Assembly (NCBI RefSeq): GCF_037039395.1
Contig: NZ_CP146243.1
Location: 124,001 to 188,000, forward strand
DNA length: 64,000 bases
From: Agrobacterium vitis
GTDB taxonomy: Bacteria > Pseudomonadota > Alphaproteobacteria > Rhizobiales > Rhizobiaceae
Reading direction: 5' to 3'
Below, piece after piece: positions 17,770 through 26,177 of the stretch. Each line of letters opens with the position of its first letter. Within the stretch, counting starts at the first letter, position 1. The notes under the pieces were generated by a model that did no database searches, was not told the DNA's origin, and saw nothing but the letters and a program-made list of their open reading frames with translations. A program made the position numbers and the translations under genes.

Positions 17770-18746
17770 GATATCCCGCCACCGAAAAGCTTGAGATCAT
17801 CAGGTTGGTCGAGCAGTCACATCTGTCGGTCCGGCAAACCCTCGAAAAGCTCGGCATTCCCAGGCCAACATTTTACAGATGGTATGACCGGTTCCAGACC
17901 CATGGCGTCGAAGGGCTGGAAGACCGGACGTCTGCGCCGTCACGGGTGTGGAACCGCATCCCCGCCGATATCAGGGGCAGGATCATCACCATGGCGCTCG
18001 ATCATGCCGATCTGTCGCCACGCGAGCTGGCGGTAAAGTTCACCGACACGGAAAGCTATTTCGTGTCAGAGGCTTCGGTCTATCGCCTGCTCAAGGCCCA
18101 TGACTTGATTACGTCGCCAGCCTATATCGTCATCAAGGCCAGCGATGAGTTCAAGGACAAGACCACGCGGCCGAACGAGATGTGGCAAACCGACTTCACC
18201 TACCTGAAGGTCATCGGCTGGGGATGGTTCTACCTGTCGACCATTCTTGACGACTTCTCGCGATACATCATCGCCTGGAAGCTGTGCACCAGCATGAAGG
18301 TAGACGATGTCACAGCCACGCTCGACCTGGCGCTGGCCGCCTCAGGCTGCGACAGGGTCAAGGTCGAACACCGACCGCGCCTGCTGTCCGACAACGGCCC
18401 GTGTTACGTCGCCTTCGATCTCGGCGAATGGCTGAAGACATACAAGATCGACCAGGTCCATGGCGCTCCCGGCCATCCGCAGACACAGGGCAAGATCGAA
18501 CGCTGGCATCAGACGTTGAAGAACCGCATTTTGCTGGAAAACTACTTCTTCAAGGAAGACCTCGAAGCCAAGATCGCGGCCTTCGTGGAGCATTACAATC
18601 ATCGCCGATACCACGAGAGCCTCGACAATCTCACTCCGGCCGACGTCTACTTCGGACGCGGCCAGACCATCCTGCTCGAACGCGAAAGGATCAAACGTGA
18701 CACCATCAGACAGCGCCGCTTGAACCACCAGGCCAAAGCGGCTTAA
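17766..18746 (+). CDS. IS3-family transposase OrfB (DDE integrase)
   Basis: 326 residues. An N-terminal HTH_21-like part (RQTLEKLGIPRPTFYRWYDR) precedes the rve integrase core with D in WQTDFTYLKVIGW, D in LLSDNGPCYV and E in HPQTQGKIERWHQTLKNR. The C-terminus has FVEHYNHRRYHESLDNLTPA. Intact and full length. Confidence 0.92.
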   Translation: MRYPATEKLEIIRLVEQSHLSVRQTLEKLGIPRPTFYRWYDRFQTHGVEGLEDRTSAPSRVWNRIPADIRGRIITMALDHADLSPRELAVKFTDTESYFVSEASVYRLLKAHDLITSPAYIVIKASDEFKDKTTRPNEMWQTDFTYLKVIGWGWFYLSTILDDFSRYIIAWKLCTSMKVDDVTATLDLALAASGCDRVKVEHRPRLLSDNGPCYVAFDLGEWLKTYKIDQVHGAPGHPQTQGKIERWHQTLKNRILLENYFFKEDLEAKIAAFVEHYNHRRYHESLDNLTPADVYFGRGQTILLERERIKRDTIRQRRLNHQAKAA

Positions 18747-18820
18747 ATCAACCCGCAAACCGAGCCGGAAACTCCGTTCTTCCAGAGCCCCAAAAGTCTC
18801 AAATCATTCGACGACGGACA

Positions 18821-19116
18821 ACGTGACGGCCAATTCAGATACTCTCTCTGCTATAGGAGACTTGGTTGGTTCACTAGTTTCGGCGGCGGACGCTGGAAGC
18901 GTGTTCTGGGCGCCGGCCGATCAAACCCTAGAAGCCGTGATAAGCGACATCGAGCGCTCCTTCAGCGTGGTTGTCTGATATCATGGCGATCAGATCGTGA
19001 ACGAACTACTTAAAGAAGTTCCATACCGGATACTGGGCTTAGCAAAAGGGGTTCCGTCTGCGCTCCTGGTTTAGGCAAAGGGACAAGCTCAAGTAAGTTG
19101 CTGACGAGGCCCATTC
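18821..19116. other. Region holding a short coding remnant beside the IS3 element
   Basis: Directly after the IS right end a rightward frame (18823-18978) reads SDTLSAIGDLVGSLVSAADA and FWAPADQTLEAVISDIERSF before a stop. It looks like the end of a real protein that lost its front to the insertion; I do not recognise it. The rest shows nothing. Confidence 0.25.
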
Positions 19117-19245
19117 TTATCGCCTGAATCGCACGATCAAAGTGGCAAATGCGATTAGCACCACAGCCGCTATCGCGAATTGTCCGCTCGCAGATGCCTC
19201 CATCCCAAAGAGTTTGATGTTCAGAAAAGCAGTCGGGTCATTCAT
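19117..19245 (-). CDS. Possible 42-residue single-pass membrane protein
   Basis: Leftward frame MNDPTAFLNIKLFGMEASAS, then a hydrophobic helix (FAIAAVVLIAFATLIV) and a basic tail RFRR before the stop. GAGAGGT lies 5 bases before the ATG. The shape (short amphipathic start, one transmembrane helix, positive C-terminal end) is that of a genuine small membrane protein, but no family is recognised and no neighbour hints at a role. Confidence 0.4.
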   Translation of the reverse strand: MNDPTAFLNIKLFGMEASASGQFAIAAVVLIAFATLIVRFRR

Positions 19246-19854
19246 GTCGCACCTCTCAGCAAAAAGAAGAAGAGAAGCGCTGCCTGCTGCCGCATGTTGC
19301 CTGAGCTTGATCCCAAATCAAGCAAAGCTATTCGCCTGATCTACGACCTTCTTCAAATGGTCTTCAAACACGCTTTGAAGGGGCTTTGAGAGGTCTTAAA
19401 ATGCTAGTTGCAAGAAATTTTCCCGATGGGGAAATAATTTTCCAAAATTTACGGAATTCAGTGAAATATCTTTTAAAATCCGTGCTTTAATTGTTTATGG
19501 CAGCAGGTGTCATCTGCGAAAGCAGCGAACTGGAAGTTGGACTCGGAAGGAATTTTGGCAGATGAAGAGGAGGCTGTTATTGTCCTCAAAGAGGTTCTTC
19601 TCCCAACTTGGACTCGCCGACGAAGTTCGGTTGGTGTTGGCCTGGGCGGCCCGACAAGCCGTGATCGTGCCTGAGAAAGTAGCCGTCATGGAGGCCTGGC
19701 AGGCACGGTTTTCCAAGGCAGATTAAAAGCTCTAACCGACGTCTGTCATTAGCATTGTAGATTTCTAATCGAGCGAAGTCCCGCAGAGCGGCTTCTATCT
19801 CGACAGAGCACAAATTCATCCATAACGTGTATAAGGTGTCCATAATTGTCATAA
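19246..19854. other. Intergenic region; possible 54-residue ORF
   Basis: About 600 bases with mixed AT-rich stretches. One frame, 19562-19726 (+), reads MKRRLLLSSKRFFSQLGLAD and AVIVPEKVAVMEAWQARFSK to a stop; it may be a remnant or a small gene, with weak support. Nothing else seen. Confidence 0.2.
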
Positions 19855-19875
19855 TTGAAGGTCGATAACTCAATC

Positions 19876-21066
19876 ATGTCGTTCTCAAAGGCGCAGGATT
19901 TAATAAGGTTGGCGCGTTTGGCGGCCACGCGGCGGGTCGGAATCAGTTTGGATGAAATCTGCAAGGAATTCACTGTTTCCCATCGAACAGCGCAGCGCAT
20001 GACTGATGCGCTTGAGACGGTATTTGCAAACGTGGAAGCAATTGATGGCGAGGACATCAGCGCTGCGGAACGGCGCCGCCTTGCATGGCATCTTCCGGAC
20101 GATTTCAGCAGTCTGCCGTTCTCCAAGCGGGAGGAAATCATCGAATGGGTGCGCAGGGTCATCATCTCGGGCTCGACCGACTATCGCCGCTACCAGGCGG
20201 CGGCGATCAAACAGCGTTATGCAATTCGGTTTCCAGGCGTCACCTATGGTGGGGCAGCCCTGTCACCCCGATCGCAGATCACTCCAGAAAGCAGGACCCA
20301 CAATACGCAAGCCTTAGAAGATCCTGATCTCCTGTCCGGCGTCGTCGATGCGCCGCCGCGGCTGGCTATGGAGATGGCCGATCTGATCCGCTTCAAGACA
20401 TCAACGCTGACCGCGATCGGCTTCCAACGAAATGGAGTTTGGGGAGAGGAAACCGCATCCCAGAAGGTCGAGCATCTAGGCCTCATGTTCGGGGCGCTCG
20501 CCGCCTCACCTGCCGGCGTCGTCAAAGGGCGCGGCGTGCCGCTCAGCCAACTGACCTTTGGCCTGCTAATCTTCCCAGGCGTATGGGATTGGTACCTGCA
20601 ATGGCGCGAGCAGCGGCGTGGCTTCTATACCAAGTGGGAAGAAGACATGCTGATGGTCGCCCAAGCTCTCACCCGGGCGGAGGTGGGCTGGATCCGCCAG
20701 CATCCGGAGCTCCTGAAGAAGGTTCAGCCAATCGAAGGGCTGATCGCGCCAGAGGAGATAGACTTTGCGGCGCGTGACTGGCACGGCGCCTGCGATGCAT
20801 TCCACCGGCACGCTGCCAATCGCTCGAAGGAAATCCAGCGTGTCATGCGGGTGCATCGCGATCCGTTCGAGCCGATCATGGTGAGTCTTGTCATCGAAAG
20901 TCTCGCCCAATCGAATAACGGCGCGATACAGTTGCCAGTAGCTCTCGCCGAACCGACGCATCTGATAAACGAGTGCATCATGGAAGCCGGTCGGATCATC
21001 GGTTGCTTCGAACAATGGTTCAGGAAACGGACTAATCGGTTTCGGTTGGGGCTCTCTTGGCATTGA
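19876..21066 (+). pseudogene. Chimeric ORF: WYL-type HTH front fused to a recombinase-like middle
   Basis: The open frame is continuous but joins unrelated pieces. Residues 1-60 (MSFSKAQDLIRLARLAATRR, then ISLDEICKEFTVSHRTAQRM) are the DNA-binding front of a WYL-domain regulator with no WYL domain after it. From about 20058 the text changes to ERRRLAWHLPDDFSSLPFSK, EEIIEWVRRVIISGSTDYRR, later GVWGEETASQKVEHLGLMFG and RVMRVHRDPFEPI, which I recognise as the interior of a large integrase/recombinase-like protein of rhizobial plasmids. At ~20883 the homology ends and the frame runs as a shadow of the leftward fragment next door. The product is unlikely to be functional. Confidence 0.55.
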
Positions 21067-21477
21067 CGAAGATTGAGCCGGGATCTTGTCTGAGAGGATC
21101 TGTTGCGGCCTGGAACGCGTCACAGTTTCCGACTTGCGGGGAACGGCTTTCTTCGATTTCGCACGTGGTTTTGTGGACAGGATGTCCTCGGCGACAGGTG
21201 GCGCTCCAAGCCAGCGGATAATCGCGTCCAAACCTGGACGCAGCTGCTTCTTCAACTCCGCTTTCATTTCGCCTTCAATCCCACATGTCTGGCCAATGGC
21301 CGTCCAGTCCATACGGCCATTCACGATCGGTGGTGGTCGGCGGTGGATGACGAGCCCTATGAGATAGGACCGAATGCAATCCACCACCCGCTTTGAGGCG
21401 ATTTGGGCAATGCGCACCTCGCAGAAATCCGAGATTTTTCGTTGAAAGTGATGAATTGAAAGATCGTGTTTTACCAT
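20883..21477 (-). pseudogene. Recombinase-like protein, N-terminal fragment in reverse orientation
   Basis: Leftward frame of about 198 codons: VVDCIRSYLIGLVIHRRPPP, DWTAIGQTCGIEGEMKAELK, PGLDAIIRWLGAPP, a Pro/Ser/Lys-rich linker, then DALVYQMRRFGESYWQLYRA and GETFDDKT. This looks like the front of the same integrase-like family whose middle lies on the + strand just to the left; the expected continuation (a KTLxxW-type motif) is lost at ~20883. The ORF stays open further left only as a shadow. The two pieces thus meet tail to tail. Confidence 0.5.
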
Positions 21478-21635
21478 GCTCTTATTCCATTTCTCTCGGC
21501 ACCAGTGCCGAGGGCGGGCGGGAATAGGAGCGGACGTTTAACAAATGGTTTTGCCGCAGCTGCGAGCATTTGGCCCCCAGGCTTAATCCCCAGATTTCAG
21601 ATGAAGCATCAAGAGCCTCATGCTAAAGGTTGCGG

Positions 21636-22547
21636 ATGGGATTCGGGGTTTTCATTCACCGATCAGATTCGATTTACGACGACAGCCCGGCCGAACAATA
21701 CCAGTTCCCAGGCCAGTATCTCGGTCGTGTCCAGGCGTGTGTGGGTGACTGGATCGTTTACTACGAGCCTCGGAAGGTCGCCGCGACCCGCGGCTATTTT
21801 GCTGTCGCCAAAGTTGAAAGGGTTATTCCTGATCCGAAGGCGCCCGGCATGTATCTGGCGCTGATCGAACACGGTAGCTATCTCGACTTCATCAATCCCG
21901 TTCCGTTCAGTGGGCCAGAGGGTGTCATAGAACGAGGCGTGCTGAATGAAGAAGGCCGCATTTCGGGCAGGGCACAGGCGGCAGTCCGGCCGATATCCGC
22001 AGCAGATTTCAACCGCATCGTATCGATCGGCATAGACGAGCATGAGCCTGAACTGCCTCGGTTGGATGAGCCGCTGCTCACTCCTGCGATCGATGGATTT
22101 GCAGATGAAGCTCAAGCGCCGTTCATATTCGAGCAGGAGCGCGACCGGGTTATGCAACTCTCGTCGCGGATCGTTCGAAATCGGCTGTTTCGCCGGCTCG
22201 TTCTTCAGGCCTATGATAAACGATGCGCCATCACGGGATTGAAGCTCATCAACGGTGGTGGCCGGGCGGAGGTCGATGCCGCACATATTCGCCCCGTAGA
22301 AGCGAGTGGACCTGACATTCTTTCCAACGGAATTGCGCTTTCGGGTACCGCACACTGGATGTTTGACCGCGGTCTGATTGGCCTTTCGGACGATCTTGAT
22401 ATCCTGATATCGCGTCACGCGAATGATCCTGACAGCATCCAAGGACTCCTCAACAAGACCGGGAAGGCGATCGTGCCTTGCCGGGTCTTCGAGCGGCCAC
22501 ATCCCCAGTTCCTGAGATGGCACCGTGAGAACTGCTTCAAGCAGTGA
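21636..22547 (+). CDS. HNH endonuclease-like protein with N-terminal beta domain
   Basis: About 303 residues. The C-terminal third is an HNH_2-type nuclease: YDKRCAITGLKL, EVDAAHIRPVEASGPDILSN, GIALSGTAHWMFDRGLIGLS, giving the H-N-H positions. The N-terminal ~110 residues (QYLGRVQACVGDWIVYYEPR, RGYFAVAKVERVIPDPKAPG) look like a beta-barrel DNA- or modified-base-reading domain such as PUA/EVE, by pattern only. Such fusions occur in modification-dependent restriction. ATG 21636 is chosen over TTG 21630. It stands alone between the mosaic recombinase pieces and hipBA. Confidence 0.75.
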   Translation: MGFGVFIHRSDSIYDDSPAEQYQFPGQYLGRVQACVGDWIVYYEPRKVAATRGYFAVAKVERVIPDPKAPGMYLALIEHGSYLDFINPVPFSGPEGVIERGVLNEEGRISGRAQAAVRPISAADFNRIVSIGIDEHEPELPRLDEPLLTPAIDGFADEAQAPFIFEQERDRVMQLSSRIVRNRLFRRLVLQAYDKRCAITGLKLINGGGRAEVDAAHIRPVEASGPDILSNGIALSGTAHWMFDRGLIGLSDDLDILISRHANDPDSIQGLLNKTGKAIVPCRVFERPHPQFLRWHRENCFKQ

Positions 22548-22576
22548 GCGCTAGGGTAAGTCTTGCGCTGTGGTTT

Positions 22577-22691
22577 CATCCCGTACGGTTCTATTTCGGT
22601 CCGTTGGTGCAAACAAACCTGAAATCATCCCGATCGGTTCTTTTGACTTCCCTTTATGCCGTCTGGTAGTATAATCGTCCCGATAGGTGTG
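22577..22691 (+). promoter_or_regulatory. Three operator-like repeats and -10 box upstream of hipB
   Basis: Three related 16-base sites, CATCCCGTACGGTTCT (22577-22592), CATCCCGATCGGTTCT (22626-22641) and CGTCCCGATAGGTGTG (22676-22691), each centred on a palindromic or near-palindromic CCGNNCGG core and set 49 and 50 bases apart. A TATAAT box (22670-22675) lies directly before the third site; a TTGACT at 22643 is 21 bases upstream, longer than ideal. HipB-type antitoxins repress their own operon from multiple palindromes, so autoregulation is likely (inference). Confidence 0.6.
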
Positions 22692-22694
22692 ATT

Positions 22695-22922
22695 ATGGAA
22701 AAGATCAAAGATACGAAAAGCCTCGGCATGCTGATCCGTCAGGAGCGCAAACAGCAAGGGTTAACCCAAGAGCAACTCGCCGGGGTAATTGGCGTAGGCG
22801 TCCGGTTTCTGCGTGAACTCGAGGCCGGCAAAGAGAGCTGCCAGATCGGCCGTGCGATGCAAGTCCTAGCTGGTCTTGGTCTCGTCGTTTCCATCGGCCG
22901 TCGCCAAGGTTCGCGATCATGA
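22695..22922 (+). CDS. hipB: HipB-like antitoxin (XRE/Cro HTH)
   Basis: 75 residues, almost all one XRE helix-turn-helix: LGMLIRQERKQQGLTQEQLA, GVRFLRELEAGKESCQIGRA, LAGLGLVVSI. This matches HipB-type antitoxins, which dimerise, bind operator palindromes and neutralise HipA. The start ATG at 22695 follows the third operator-like repeat by three bases. The stop overlaps the hipA start (ATGA), the classic coupling of these modules. Confidence 0.88.
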   Translation: MEKIKDTKSLGMLIRQERKQQGLTQEQLAGVIGVGVRFLRELEAGKESCQIGRAMQVLAGLGLVVSIGRRQGSRS

Positions 22923-24181
22923 CCCGCGTATTGGACGTCTATTTTCGCGACACCAAGGCGGGCGTACTCAGCCGGCTTGACGACGGCTTGCTGACTTTTG
23001 CCTATGATGGCGCGTATCTCCTGCACCAACTATCGCGTGCGATCTCGTTCTCGATGCCCCTGCAAGAAGAGCCCTTTGGTGATCAGGTGGTGCGCCCTTT
23101 TTTCTCCGGTCTCTTGCCGGACGAGGGGGCGCGGCAACGCCTCGCTGGTGCGCTCGGCCTCTCAGCAGGCAATGCCTTCGGGCTACTGGAAGTTATCGGG
23201 GGCGAGTGCGCAGGTGCTTTGTCACTCTACCCGACAGGCACGGCGCCCGAACCTCCTAGCCGATCCCACGCCGAAATTCTCACTTCAGAACGTCTGGATG
23301 AAATTCTCAGCAGGCTACGGACCCGGCCTTTGCTTGGCGGAGACGAGGGCATTCGCCTATCGCTCGCCGGCGCGCAGGATAAACTGGCGGTCATTGTCGA
23401 TGGAGATTCCATTGCCTTGGCAAAAGACGGCAGACCAACGACCCATATTTTGAAGCCAGTCATCCAGGCGTTGGAAGGCACGGTGGAGAACGAGTATTTT
23501 TGTATGCGGCTGGCTGCCCGCCTTAAGCTGCCGGTACCCGATGTCGAGATACGCCTAGACGGGGCGACCGCCTTTCTCCTGGTTGAGCGTTATGATCGGA
23601 CGAAAGCTGCAGACGGCATCATTGAGCGCCTACACCAGGAAGACTTTTGCCAGGCCCTTAGCGTCCCGCCGGAACTGAAGTATGAGGCCGAGGGCGGACC
23701 GGGGACAGAACGGGCTCTCGGGCTGATCGACCAGGCCTGCGCTAGACCTGTCGCGGATCGTTTACAGCTCATCCGCATGCTGATCTTCCATTATCTCGTC
23801 GGTAACGCCGATGCTCACGGCAAGAATTACGCCCTGCTTTATGGCTCCGATGAACCGGATCTGGCACCGATCTACGATGTCGTTTGCACGGCTGTTTATC
23901 CCCGCTTGTCAAAGAGGCTCGCCATGAAGATTGGCGGCCGCGATGTGCCCGACACGATTCAGCTGAAGCATTGGAAGGCATTGGTGCCCGACACTAAATC
24001 TTCCCAGCGCATCCTTGTTCGCGATCTTGCCCAGATGGCGGAAAGGATTGTGAGCGAGGCCGATGCCCTTGTTGCAGAACTGGCTGACGAGGGGATCAGG
24101 CACCCCATCCTGAGTGCAATTCGCAAGGTCATCTCTAGTCGGGCTGGTTTGCTACAGAGGGCCGCGGAGCAGGTCCTTTAA
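22919..24181 (+). CDS. hipA: HipA-like serine/threonine kinase toxin
   Basis: 420 residues, normal length for HipA. The N-terminal subdomain has FFSGLLPDEGARQRLAGALG and NAFGLLEVIGGECAGALSL. The phosphate loop reads RLSLAGAQDKLAV with the regulatory Ser, followed by HILKP with the ATP-binding Lys; the catalytic loop is GNADAHGKNYALL and the metal-binding motif LAPIYDVVC. HipA kinases phosphorylate aminoacyl-tRNA synthetases and slow growth; here the target is unknown. All kinase residues I can identify are present, so the toxin should be active when not held by HipB. Confidence 0.92.
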   Translation: MTRVLDVYFRDTKAGVLSRLDDGLLTFAYDGAYLLHQLSRAISFSMPLQEEPFGDQVVRPFFSGLLPDEGARQRLAGALGLSAGNAFGLLEVIGGECAGALSLYPTGTAPEPPSRSHAEILTSERLDEILSRLRTRPLLGGDEGIRLSLAGAQDKLAVIVDGDSIALAKDGRPTTHILKPVIQALEGTVENEYFCMRLAARLKLPVPDVEIRLDGATAFLLVERYDRTKAADGIIERLHQEDFCQALSVPPELKYEAEGGPGTERALGLIDQACARPVADRLQLIRMLIFHYLVGNADAHGKNYALLYGSDEPDLAPIYDVVCTAVYPRLSKRLAMKIGGRDVPDTIQLKHWKALVPDTKSSQRILVRDLAQMAERIVSEADALVAELADEGIRHPILSAIRKVISSRAGLLQRAAEQVL

Positions 24182-24202
24182 GCAGTAGAATGGTCTCGAT
24201 AT

Positions 24203-24236
24203 CCACCGCTTTGTCCTTGGACAAACGGGTCGGTGG
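24203..24236. terminator. Hairpin between convergent hipA and lysR genes
   Basis: An inverted repeat with a 7-bp inner stem (TTTGTCC TT GGACAAA) nested in a 6-bp outer stem (CCACCG ... CGGTGG). It lies 20 bases after the hipA stop. No T-run follows, so it may act with Rho or as a bidirectional barrier. Confidence 0.4.
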
Positions 24237-24322
24237 TTCGGCTCCTTTCAAGAGCAAAAGACATCTACCTCATTTCATCGACCGGATTTTGGCTCTTGTG
24301 ACCTTGCCATAAATCGTCCGGT

Positions 24323-25237
24323 TTAGGTCCCTGTCTGACCTTCAGACATCCATGCCTCCGGAAGTGCATCCTGCAACGCTTGCCGAATGATCGTAGCAAG
24401 ATGCTCGCTGATCCGGGTTTCCTTTTTCCCCGGACGGAGGAGACTGAGGCCAAGGGAGGGAAGTTGCGGCAAACCGCTTGTGGCGGGATCGAGGACGCGC
24501 ACTGAAGCTGGTCGACCAAACGGCGTGCGGAGTGCAATGCCAAGGCCTGCCGCCGTCGCTGCCCACATTCCGCCAAGGCTTGGGCTGACGAATGCAATTC
24601 GCCATGCAATACCTTGTCGGTCAAGATGGCTGCAGGCAATGGAGCGAAGTAGGCACGGCGCCTCCAATGCGGCAAGCGGCAGTGGATCATTCGTGCCTTG
24701 CTGCCAAACGGGTTGATCTTCCGCCGAACCGAGCCAACATAACGGCACTGAGGCAATCCTTTCCGCGGACGACGCGGTCATATCATCCCACACCAGCGCC
24801 AAGTCAAGATGACCTGAGTCGATCTTATCTCGCAACTCACTATTCCGGGCGATACGCCCTTCAATCCGAACACGGGGATGTGCGCGTGCAAAACGGCCGA
24901 GCACTCGCGGCAATACCGTTTCTCCAAAATCCTCTTGAATGCCGAGGCGTATCCAGCCTTCAAGTTCCGGGGTGCGAACGGCGCTGATGGCCTCGTCATT
25001 GAGGTTCAGCAAGCGCCGGGCATAGGAAAGCAGAATGTCGCCGCTATCGGTCAGAGCCAGGCCGCGTCCCGATTTGCGTACCAATTCGGTCTCCATCTGA
25101 TCCTCCAGCTTCTTGAGCTGGGCACTGACAGCCGAAGTGGACCGGCCAAGCCGATCAGCGGCCTGCGCAAATGATCCTGCTTCGATTCCGGCCACGAAGC
25201 TCCGCAGAGCGTCCATATCGAGATTGGTCAAGCGCAT
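24323..25237 (-). CDS. LysR-family transcriptional regulator
   Basis: 304 residues: HTH at residues ~7-65 (DALRSFVAGIEAGSFAQAAD, LGRSTSAVSAQLKKLEDQM) and a periplasmic-binding-like effector domain (GWIRLGIQEDFGETVLPRVL). It diverges from the tautomerase-cupin-DUF4865 operon across a 107-bp gap with nested palindromes, the normal LysR layout, so it probably controls that operon and itself. Effector unknown. Confidence 0.9.
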   Translation of the reverse strand: MRLTNLDMDALRSFVAGIEAGSFAQAADRLGRSTSAVSAQLKKLEDQMETELVRKSGRGLALTDSGDILLSYARRLLNLNDEAISAVRTPELEGWIRLGIQEDFGETVLPRVLGRFARAHPRVRIEGRIARNSELRDKIDSGHLDLALVWDDMTASSAERIASVPLCWLGSAEDQPVWQQGTNDPLPLAALEAPCLLRSIACSHLDRQGIAWRIAFVSPSLGGMWAATAAGLGIALRTPFGRPASVRVLDPATSGLPQLPSLGLSLLRPGKKETRISEHLATIIRQALQDALPEAWMSEGQTGT

Positions 25238-25277
25238 TAATATTGTCCCAAAAAACAGGATAACGTGTCCTGAATAA

Positions 25278-25311
25278 TCTGATTATCAGAACGATAATGT
25301 CGTTCTATACT
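25278..25311 (+). promoter_or_regulatory. Overlapping palindromes and promoter for the tautomerase operon
   Basis: TCTGATTATCAGA (25278-25290) is a perfect palindrome, overlapped by AGAACGATAATGTCGTTCT (25288-25306), a 7-bp inverted repeat. A -35-like TTATCA (25283-25288) and -10 TATACT (25306-25311) with 17-base spacing are embedded in them, so the divergent LysR protein could directly gate this promoter (inference). Confidence 0.5.
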
Positions 25312-25344
25312 GTGCCTGTCAATGCGCATCAAGGAACCGAACTT

Positions 25345-25746
25345 ATGCCCTTCACTCGAATATCTTTGCTTGCGGGCAAATCCGCCGACTATCTCGCCGC
25401 AGTTTCCGACAGTCTCGACCGTGCCCTTGTCGACTGTTTCGAGGTTCCGGAATTGGACCGCTTCGCCGCAATCCATCAGCACCAACCGGGCGAATTGATC
25501 TTCGACCGAAGCTATCGTGGCGGCCCGCGATCAGACGACTATATCTTCTTCCACATTACCACGGGTAAGGCGCGTTCGCGGGAAACAAAGGCGCGTTTCT
25601 ACAAAAGGCTCGTCGAAAACCTGGCAGTGGCACCCGGAATAAGGCCAGAGGACGTGATGGTCGCCATTGCCAATTCTACATTCGAGGACTGGTCATTCGC
25701 GTCGGGTGTTTCAGCCGAAGTGCCTTCAACGGAGGGCGTCCGATGA
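25345..25746 (+). CDS. Tautomerase-superfamily protein
   Basis: 133 residues starting MPFTRISLLAGKSADYLAAV: after Met removal Pro-1 would be the catalytic base, the hallmark of 4-oxalocrotonate-tautomerase-like enzymes. Length and text (LIFDRSYRGGPRSDDYIFFH, KARFYKRLVENL) fit the Tautomerase_2 group. ATG 25345 is preferred over an upstream 25297 start because it places Pro at position 2 and has AAGGA before it. It overlaps the next gene by four bases. Its substrate is unknown. Confidence 0.82.
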   Translation: MPFTRISLLAGKSADYLAAVSDSLDRALVDCFEVPELDRFAAIHQHQPGELIFDRSYRGGPRSDDYIFFHITTGKARSRETKARFYKRLVENLAVAPGIRPEDVMVAIANSTFEDWSFASGVSAEVPSTEGVR

Positions 25747-26177
25747 CCGATGTTTTCGACATGCAGACGGCCTGTCCATTAGAGATGACCATCCGTCGGG
25801 CAGGTGAAGGGATCGCGACTGCGCCTGACGGTATCTCTAGCAGATCCTTTCTTGTCCAGATGCTCCTCTCCAGCCAAACCGAAGGTGAAATAACGGCAAT
25901 GCGTGCCTTTGTCTCGCCGGGAGTTGTAACCCATTGGCACAGCCATCCGCGAGGCCAGCTTCTCTTCGTCCTCGATGGCGTCGGGCTCGTCCAGCGAGCA
26001 GGCGACGATCCGGCCGAGGTTCGCGCTGGAGATGCCATCTGGTTTGCGCCCGACGAACGTCACTGGCATGGCGCAACACCCCTCAGCCCTTTCAGTTATT
26101 TGAGTGTCCAACCTGTGAAAGACGGAACCGCCGTCCGCTGGTTAGGTCCAGTCCAACAGGAGGAATTCAAGCAATGA
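25743..26177 (+). CDS. Cupin-domain protein
   Basis: 144 residues with one double-stranded beta-helix. Cupin motif 1 is VVTHWHSHPRGQLLFVLDG (two His and Glu/Gln-type metal ligands) and motif 2 is GDAIWFAPDERHWHGA. Small cupins of this type are often metal-dependent dioxygenases, isomerases or detoxifying enzymes. It is translationally coupled to genes on both sides (ATGA overlaps), so the three products probably act together. Confidence 0.85.
   Translation: MTDVFDMQTACPLEMTIRRAGEGIATAPDGISSRSFLVQMLLSSQTEGEITAMRAFVSPGVVTHWHSHPRGQLLFVLDGVGLVQRAGDDPAEVRAGDAIWFAPDERHWHGATPLSPFSYLSVQPVKDGTAVRWLGPVQQEEFKQ

Larger units (their letters stand above)
17306..18820 (+). mobile_element. Complete IS3-family insertion sequence
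   Basis: 1,515 bp bounded by imperfect inverted repeats starting TGTCCG: left 17306-17330 (TGTCCGACATC...TGAGAC) and right 18796-18820, whose complement reads TGTCCGTCGTC...TGAGAC. It carries the usual two overlapping transposase frames. I could not see a clear target-site duplication. Confidence 0.85.

Noticed and set aside
17300..18825. Target-site duplication of the IS3-family element
   Set aside because: Flanking bases GCCTG and ACGTG do not match convincingly, so none is reported.
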